A program made the translations under genes and the position numbers. 38,764 bases of DNA from Clostridiales bacterium (lineage in GTDB: Bacteria; Bacillota; Clostridia; TANB77; CAG-508), in contig SVGD01000005.1 of assembly GCA_015056485.1 (NCBI GenBank), forward strand, positions 83,799-122,562, in the 5' to 3' direction. Positions 34,506-38,764 of the stretch are shown here, one piece after another. Each line of letters begins with the position of its first letter. Position 1 is the first letter of the stretch. The notes under the pieces were generated by a model that was given only the letters and a program-made list of their open reading frames with translations, ran no database searches and was not told the DNA's origin.

Positions 34506-34671
34506 GTAGGGGCGACCATTGGTCGTCCGTACTTTATAGGAATACCCAATATTACAATTTTGTCATAGGGTATTTTTTTCTAGAAGTTTTTTTATTTATG
34601 AATTTTTGTTTTTATAATTTAGTAATTTTAGAAAATTCTTCGAAGTGCGGACGACCAATGGTCGCCCCTAC
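34506..34671. repeat. Inverted GC-rich repeat pair enclosing a terminator
   Basis: The stretch 34472-34778 has no gene. GTAGGGGCGACC-ATT-GGTCGTCCG at 34506-34529 and its exact reverse complement at 34648-34671 flank 118 bases. Within, AATACCC (34541-34547) pairs with GGGTATT (34568-34574) followed by a long T-run, a likely terminator for the DUF5665 gene. The promoter of the next gene lies at 34720-34749. Confidence 0.88.
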
Positions 34672-34719
34672 AATGTTTTAAATGAAATTATTATTTCAAC
34701 AAAATTTTTCATTTAATAA

Positions 34720-34749
34720 TTGTACAAAAATAATTTAATATGATATACT
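34720..34749 (+). promoter_or_regulatory. Promoter of the large coiled-coil protein gene
   Basis: TTGTAC and TATACT are separated by 18 bases with TG one base before the -10. Because this -10 overlaps the most upstream ATG of the frame (34740), that ATG cannot be the start. Confidence 0.7.
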
Positions 34750-34778
34750 TTTTAAAGAAAAACACACGAGAGGAGAAA

Positions 34779-37007
34779 ATGTTGAATACAGAAGAAAATA
34801 TAATAGGAAAACTAAATTACATAGGATTAGATTTAAATAATATACCAACAGAAATTATGGAATTTAAAAATTTGGAGTTTAGACCCAAAAATAGTGAGGA
34901 AATTAAATATTATAAAGTATATAAATATGTTAATGTTAAGGATATAAAAATATTAATTAGTCCAACAAATAGACTTGATGCTATTGAAACGAGATATGCA
35001 AAAGCAAGTCCTATATATGAATATTTGGATTCAGAAAATGAAGAAAACACTGAAAAACACACAATGTTTTTAAAAATGTTGAATGATATTAATATAAATG
35101 ATATTGAATATCTTGAAGAAAAACAAAAAAATTTAAAGAATCATATTCCTTTTGAAATAAAGTTCAGCAAAGATTATTTATGGCAAGTGTATTATTCTGA
35201 AAATACAAATCAATATTTTATGCTTGCACCAATAAATGACTCAGAACATGAAGCTCTATTCTATGTATTGAAAAAACAATTAGAAAATAGCAATGAAAAA
35301 ATATTTATTCCAATTTGTTATGAAAATTATTCACAGGAATACTTAAAACAAAAAGAAATTGAGGAAATAGAAAGAGAATTGTGGCTTTTTGCAAAAGAAT
35401 GGCCAATAACATATGAAGTTTATAATATTGATAATCAAAAGACTATAAGTGTAGTTGGAAAAGCTAATATCTATGAAAATATAAAAAGTTTATATAAAGT
35501 AGAATTAACAAATAAGGAAGAAGCTTTTGAATTTTATAAATTATTAAAAGCACTATTTATATTACAAACAGAGCTTCCTCATTATTACAAATTCACAATA
35601 AAAATAAATGACAAGGGTGGAATTGAATTCTTTCATCAAAATAAAGAAAAAATTCAATATGAAAATTTAGCTAGTTTTATAAAGCATGAATACATAAAAG
35701 CTATAGAAAAAAGTGTAAAAACAAGAGAGAACAAAATAAATCTAGAAAAAAATATAAAAACTTTAAAAGAACAATCAAAACAATTAGAAGAAGAATATCT
35801 TTTTAGAGAAAAACAGATTTCTACATTTTTAGATTGTAAAAAAACTTTTTTTGGTAAAGTTAGATATTTCTTTAAATACAAAAAAATTGTAGAAGAAAAA
35901 CAAGAAAATAAAGCTAAAGAACAGATAGAAGTAAACAAACAAAAAATTCATTATTGCGAAAGGCAAGAAATTAAGGAAAATTACACATTAGAAGAGATAA
36001 TAACATTATATAAACAATTAGATAGTGAAACCAGCCAAGTAAAAAATTTAGAATTAGATATAGAAGCATTAAAAATTAAAAATCAAAAAATGGAAGTTAA
36101 AATAAAAAACTCTATAAAATACATAAAAGAAATTGATAATCACAAAAAAAGTATTTTTGATTTCTGGAGGTTTACAAACCAAGATAGCTTAATGATGTTA
36201 AGCGAAGGAGAATCAGTAGAAGAAAATAAAAAACATTTGAAAAAAGTATTTAACTATGATATGGACATTGAAAATCTAGCGAAAAAGATTGATGTAGCAA
36301 ATAGAAATAACTTATCAAAAGAAGAATTAGAAAGCGTTTTTATAGCATCTACAGATATAATAAAGGATATTAATAAAATACTCCAAGTTAAAGTTTTAAA
36401 TCAAGAAAGCTTAGACAATTTAAAACAACAAGCTTTAAGTGAAGAAAAATTAGTATCAAAGGAAGAATTTGATATTTTTGGAGGTTTTACAAATAGTACA
36501 GAAATAAAAAATATTTCTTCAAAACAGCATAGAGAAAAGAAAAGAGATAAATATACTATATTAGGGATAACACAAGATACTACATTAGAAGAGTATGGTG
36601 AAAAATTAAAAAGTATAACAAAGAATATTGAAGAAGCATTAAATAAATCAAAAAATGAATATGAAATGCCAATATATAAGATTGGAAGGGAAATGGATAA
36701 TAAAATAAATATTTTTGATATTAATGCAGAATGTATAATTGAAGATTTGAAAAAGGTAGAAACAAAAGAAATCAATTTATACAAAGTAATTTTGAAAGAA
36801 GATTCTAAGGTTATAGGATTGTCTAATATTATTTATTATGACAACACTAATAAAACGCTTCCATTAGGAATGGATGAAACAGAAAAGGTATTAATCGATA
36901 AAGAAGAATTGGATTTAAAATTATTTAATGAAGATTATAATAATATTGTATATGAAAAAAATGGGAAAATATTAATTAAGAAGATTTGTATTTTCGAATA
37001 TAAATAG
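34779..37007 (+). CDS. Large unrecognised protein with central coiled coil
   Basis: About 742 residues with no signal peptide or membrane helix. The N-terminal ~300 residues look globular with mixed strands (KYYKVYKYVNVKDIKILISPTNRLDAIETRYAKASPIYEYL). Residues ~310-460 are strongly coiled-coil (EKNIKTLKEQSKQLEEEYLFREKQIS...KQENKAKEQIEVNKQKI), with an aromatic basic patch FFGKVRYFFKYKK. A last globular part (about 640-742) ends in short strands. AGAGGAG precedes the ATG at only 3 bases; the TTG two codons on is possible. It has its own promoter and lies between the inverted repeats and the pilin locus. I do not recognise it. Confidence 0.8.
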   Translation: MLNTEENIIGKLNYIGLDLNNIPTEIMEFKNLEFRPKNSEEIKYYKVYKYVNVKDIKILISPTNRLDAIETRYAKASPIYEYLDSENEENTEKHTMFLKMLNDININDIEYLEEKQKNLKNHIPFEIKFSKDYLWQVYYSENTNQYFMLAPINDSEHEALFYVLKKQLENSNEKIFIPICYENYSQEYLKQKEIEEIERELWLFAKEWPITYEVYNIDNQKTISVVGKANIYENIKSLYKVELTNKEEAFEFYKLLKALFILQTELPHYYKFTIKINDKGGIEFFHQNKEKIQYENLASFIKHEYIKAIEKSVKTRENKINLEKNIKTLKEQSKQLEEEYLFREKQISTFLDCKKTFFGKVRYFFKYKKIVEEKQENKAKEQIEVNKQKIHYCERQEIKENYTLEEIITLYKQLDSETSQVKNLELDIEALKIKNQKMEVKIKNSIKYIKEIDNHKKSIFDFWRFTNQDSLMMLSEGESVEENKKHLKKVFNYDMDIENLAKKIDVANRNNLSKEELESVFIASTDIIKDINKILQVKVLNQESLDNLKQQALSEEKLVSKEEFDIFGGFTNSTEIKNISSKQHREKKRDKYTILGITQDTTLEEYGEKLKSITKNIEEALNKSKNEYEMPIYKIGREMDNKINIFDINAECIIEDLKKVETKEINLYKVILKEDSKVIGLSNIIYYDNTNKTLPLGMDETEKVLIDKEELDLKLFNEDYNNIVYEKNGKILIKKICIFEYK

Positions 37008-37016
37008 TATATATGT

Positions 37017-37118
37017 ATTTGGAATTTAGAGTTTGGAATTTGGGAATAATAGGGCAAAGCCTTCGTAGACTTTACTTTAAACATCCAAAATCCAAATACT
37101 AAACTCCAAATTCAAAAT
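37017..37118. repeat. AT-rich TTTGGAATTT-type inverted repeat
   Basis: TTTGGAATTTAGAGTTTGG on the left and CCAAATACTAAACTCCAAAT on the right are roughly complementary arms around a GC-richer centre (GGGCAAAGCCTTCGTAGAC). Related short pieces occur at 28028-28055, 11858-11875 and 17445-17460. The gene-free stretch 37008-37388 also contains a promoter, leader peptide and hairpin, listed separately. Confidence 0.65.
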
Positions 37119-37141
37119 TTATTACAGTTTTGTTACAACGA

Positions 37142-37170
37142 TTGACAACTAAAATTAAATCTTGTAAAAT
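37142..37170 (+). promoter_or_regulatory. Promoter of the pilin leader
   Basis: Perfect TTGACA and TAAAAT are separated by 17 bases. Transcription would begin near 37177. Confidence 0.75.
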
Positions 37171-37219
37171 ATTTATATAAATTGAATTTTGACACGAAAG
37201 AAAAGGAGTTGTTAAAACG

Positions 37220-37285
37220 ATGAGACCTGTAAGCCTTGGAGCTGTACACATACACACACGGTATAATTTTAATAGGAAAAAATAA
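37220..37285 (+). CDS. Putative 21-residue leader peptide
   Basis: AAAAGGAG stands 11 bases before ATG, and the short frame reads MRPVSLGAVHIHTRYNF plus a basic end before TAA. It lies between a good promoter and a terminator-like hairpin that starts 7 bases after its stop, the layout of an attenuator peptide. The DNA GTACACATACACACACGG is unusual for this genome. Translation is plausible, not shown. Confidence 0.5.
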   Translation: MRPVSLGAVHIHTRYNFNRKK

Positions 37286-37292
37286 ACATAAA

Positions 37293-37355
37293 GGCATGAT
37301 GTATTTATGTAATTTTGTTGTATGCAAAATTATATAAATATGGCATGTCTTTTTT
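37293..37355 (+). terminator. Attenuator-like hairpin upstream of the pilin gene
   Basis: The arm 37293-37317 (GGCATGATG...AATTTTG) pairs with 37325-37349 (CAAAATTAT...GGCATGTC) over most of 25 positions with one 3-base internal loop, followed by TTTTTT. A competing small hairpin, TGGCAT (37341-37346) with ATGTGCCA (37355-37362), would use the 3' arm and break the terminator. Confidence 0.65.
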
Positions 37356-37388
37356 ATGTGCCAAAAACAAATGAAAAGGAGAGAGAAA

Positions 37389-37538
37389 ATGTCAAAAGAA
37401 AAAATAAAACAAAAAAATTACACATCACATTCCAATAAAGGAATCACATTAATAGCTCTAATAATAACGATAATGTTCTCTTATGATAAACTAATAAAAT
37501 GTAGTAATAGCAATAGTTTTCTCCTTTTAGGTATATAA
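37389..37538 (+). pseudogene. Type IV pilin-like gene cut off after its N-terminal helix
   Basis: A strong AAAAGGAG precedes the ATG. The 5' part encodes a basic leader and the prepilin cleavage motif SNKG-ITLIALIITI, with alanine instead of the usual Glu5, as in many clostridial pilin-like proteins. From about base 37473 the sequence no longer continues a hydrophobic pilin helix; it becomes MFSYDKLIKCSNSNSFLLLGI and stops. The rest of the pilin is missing, and phage-like genes begin right afterwards. The likely cause is insertion of a mobile element within the pilin gene; the 3' half would lie beyond the window. Confidence 0.7.
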
Positions 37539-37564
37539 TTAAAAAATAAAAATGATAGATTTTA

Positions 37565-37604
37565 AGTAAGTTTTAACAATAAAATGTTAAGACTTATTTT
37601 TTTT
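37565..37604 (+). terminator. Terminator near the left end of the mobile element
   Basis: AGTAAGTTTTAAC pairs with GTTAAGACTTATT (two G-U pairs) around an 8-base loop and is followed by eight T. It would stop transcripts coming from the broken pilin gene. Confidence 0.8.
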
Positions 37605-37639
37605 ATTCCTAAAAGGAAGAAACAAGAAAGGAGTATTTT

Positions 37640-38050
37640 GTGAAAAGTAATGTATATAAAAAAATAGAATATTATTTATATAATTATAAAAATATAGATG
37701 ACATTATAGAAGAAATTAGAGAGAGTATTATAGAAAAAGCAAATGTAAGCATACGATCTCATTTAACTGGTCAAAATTCAGTTGAAGAACAAGCTATAAA
37801 ACTTGCAGATAATAAAAAGATATATAATTTAAAAAAGGCAAAGAAAGTAATAGGTTATTATTTGAAAATATTTAAAAGCAGAAATATAAAAAGATATGAA
37901 TTTATAAAAATGAAATATTTTGATAAAGCAAGTCCATTAGAAATAAAAAGAACTTTGGGCTATAACGAAAAACAACAAACAGACATTACCAATATGGTAG
38001 TGTCTTTTTTTTATAGGAAATTAAAAAAAGCAGGAATAGGAGGTATGTAA
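37640..38050 (+). CDS. Phage-type sigma-like / ArpU-like transcription regulator
   Basis: The 136-residue protein has an N-terminal helical part (KIEYYLYNYKNIDDIIEEIRESIIEKANVSIRSHLTGQNSVEEQAIKLAD) and a C-terminal helix-turn-helix-like part (RYEFIKMKYFDKASPLEIKRTLGYNEKQQTDITNMVVSFFYRKLKKAGI) resembling sigma region 4. This matches the small phage regulators annotated as ArpU, DUF1492 or RinA-like, which control late or packaging genes. The GTG start has AAAGGAG 6 bases upstream. It is the first gene of the element. Confidence 0.7.
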   Translation: MKSNVYKKIEYYLYNYKNIDDIIEEIRESIIEKANVSIRSHLTGQNSVEEQAIKLADNKKIYNLKKAKKVIGYYLKIFKSRNIKRYEFIKMKYFDKASPLEIKRTLGYNEKQQTDITNMVVSFFYRKLKKAGIGGM

Positions 38051-38051
38051 A

Positions 38052-38159
38052 ATGTTTTGGTTAGGAATGTTAATAGGTGGAATTATAGGAGGAACACTAA
38101 CATTATTGCTCCATTGTATGCTAATAGTAGCAAAGGAGAGTGAGCAAAATGGAAGATAA
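38052..38159 (+). CDS. DUF3789-like small membrane peptide
   Basis: Thirty-five residues beginning MFWLGMLIGGIIGG with one hydrophobic helix and a short polar tail (AKESEQNGR). The MFWLG start is typical of the DUF3789 peptides found in phage and conjugative elements, usually next to replication genes. It starts 1 base after the regulator stop and overlaps the next gene by 11 bases. Its function is unknown. GGAGGTATG lies before the ATG. Confidence 0.7.
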   Translation: MFWLGMLIGGIIGGTLTLLLHCMLIVAKESEQNGR

Positions 38160-38764
38160 TGAGAACAATATAGGTTGTTATTCTGTAATACCTACAAGAA
38201 TATTGTTTAATGAAAATTTAAAACCTAATGTTAAGCTTTTATATGGTGCAATCACATCACTTTGCAATAAGGAGGGCTATTGTTTTGCAAGTAATAATTA
38301 TTTAGGGGCAAAATTTAAAGTTGATCCTAAAACAATTTCAAGCTGGATTAAAGAATTAAGGGAACTTAATTATGTGATAGTTGAAATTATTAGAAATGAT
38401 AAAAAGGAAATAATACAAAGAAGAATATATGTAAATGATACCCCCTATACATTAAATAATAGATACCCCTATACATTAAATAATGTAGAGCCTATACATC
38501 AAAAAATAGAAGAGAATAATATAATAACTAATAATATAAACACTCACACAGAGCATAAAAAAACATATAACAAAAATGTTTATTTATATGAATATGAGTA
38601 TGATAGTTTAGTAGAAGAATATGGAATAGATAAAGCAAATAAATGTATTGAAGAACTTTCTTTATATAAAAATTCAAAAGGTGTTCAATATGTTAGTGAT
38701 TATGACACAATTAAGAGATGGGTTATATTAAGAGTGAATGAACTTGAAAAGAGAAATCAGAAAG
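38149..38764 (+). CDS. Helix-turn-helix replication initiator, 3' end outside the window
   Basis: At least 205 residues. The N-terminus (GCYSVIPTRILFNENLKPNVKLLYGAITSLCNKEGYCFASNNYLGAKFKVDPKTISSWIKELRELNYV) is a winged helix-turn-helix as in phage and plasmid replication initiators of the DnaD/HTH_36 kind. A variable linker with a 24-base tandem duplication follows (YTLNN-RYP-YTLNN). The later part (YDSLVEEYGIDKANKCIEELSLYKNSKGVQYVSDYDTIKRWVI) fits a DnaD-like C-terminal motif. AAAGGAG in the preceding gene serves as ribosome binding site. It continues beyond the window. Confidence 0.78.
   Translation, partial: MEDNENNIGCYSVIPTRILFNENLKPNVKLLYGAITSLCNKEGYCFASNNYLGAKFKVDPKTISSWIKELRELNYVIVEIIRNDKKEIIQRRIYVNDTPYTLNNRYPYTLNNVEPIHQKIEENNIITNNINTHTEHKKTYNKNVYLYEYEYDSLVEEYGIDKANKCIEELSLYKNSKGVQYVSDYDTIKRWVILRVNELEKRNQK

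Larger units (their letters stand above)
37473..38764 (+). mobile_element. Left end of an integrated phage- or ICE-like element
   Basis: Starting at the break in the pilin gene, the sequence holds a sigma-like regulator, a DUF3789-like membrane peptide and a replication initiator in tight succession on one strand, a set found in clostridial prophages and conjugative elements. The junction is placed at about 37472-37475, where the pilin similarity ends. An imperfect inverted repeat, CTCCTTTTAGGTATA (37521) with TATTCCTAAAAGGAAG (37604-37619), flanks a terminator near the end. The integrase and right end are outside the window, so the element type is undecided. Confidence 0.65.

Overview
This window is AT-rich, tightly packed DNA with strong AGGAGG-type ribosome binding sites and housekeeping genes of low-GC Gram-positive bacteria. 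Gene content (ClpP/ClpX/trigger factor operon, PrsA-like foldase, an LTA-synthase-like sulfatase, DUF5662 and DUF5665 proteins, a UPF0182 protein, a clostridial-type pilin leader) points to the class Clostridia, probably an uncultured gut-type anaerobe. The genus cannot be fixed from the sequence alone. TGA is used only as a stop.

Layout. 1-1450: end of the ribosomal alpha operon (rpoA, an rplQ with an internal insertion) closed by a terminator. 1.5-5 kb: comFC-like phosphoribosyltransferase, a KAP-type P-loop NTPase and a hexapeptide-repeat acyltransferase, closely spaced. 5-6.8 kb: two paralogous membrane proteins among GC-rich palindromic repeats. 7-10.4 kb: tig, clpP, clpX. 10.6-12.5 kb: predicted membrane metallopeptidase, GNAT acetyltransferase, DUF5662. 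12.6-16.5 kb: lepA, a helical-repeat plus kinase-like protein with a VOC protein, and a compositionally odd 64-residue protein. 16.5-19.4 kb: rlmB, pfkA, upp. 19.4-21.3 kb (minus): LTA-synthase-like enzyme. 21.5-26.7 kb: glmM, a small membrane protein, metG, a thymidylate-kinase-like protein and a frameshifted glutamate-synthase-small-subunit-like gene. 26.8-29.2 kb: minus-strand PrsA-like and hemolysin III genes flanking a tRNA-Thr(CGT). 29.3-29.7 kb: a structured 5' leader before a 58-residue membrane protein. 29.9-34.5 kb: LOG protein, ftsY, UPF0182, DUF5665. 34.8-37 kb: a large unrecognised coiled-coil protein. 37.1-38.8 kb: a promoter, leader peptide and hairpin upstream of a pilin gene that breaks off after its N-terminal helix, followed by phage- or ICE-like genes (sigma-like regulator, DUF3789-like protein, replication initiator) that run off the window.

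Two families of dispersed repeats fill the intergenic spaces. One is GC-rich and palindromic (GTAGGGG...CCCCTAC), with variable but self-complementary centres. The other is AT-rich (GTGAATAGTGAAT-like). The most interesting observations are the leader RNA at 29372-29436, with mutually exclusive pairings that would hide or expose the ribosome binding site; the interrupted pilin gene with an attenuator-like leader; and the covarying palindromes.
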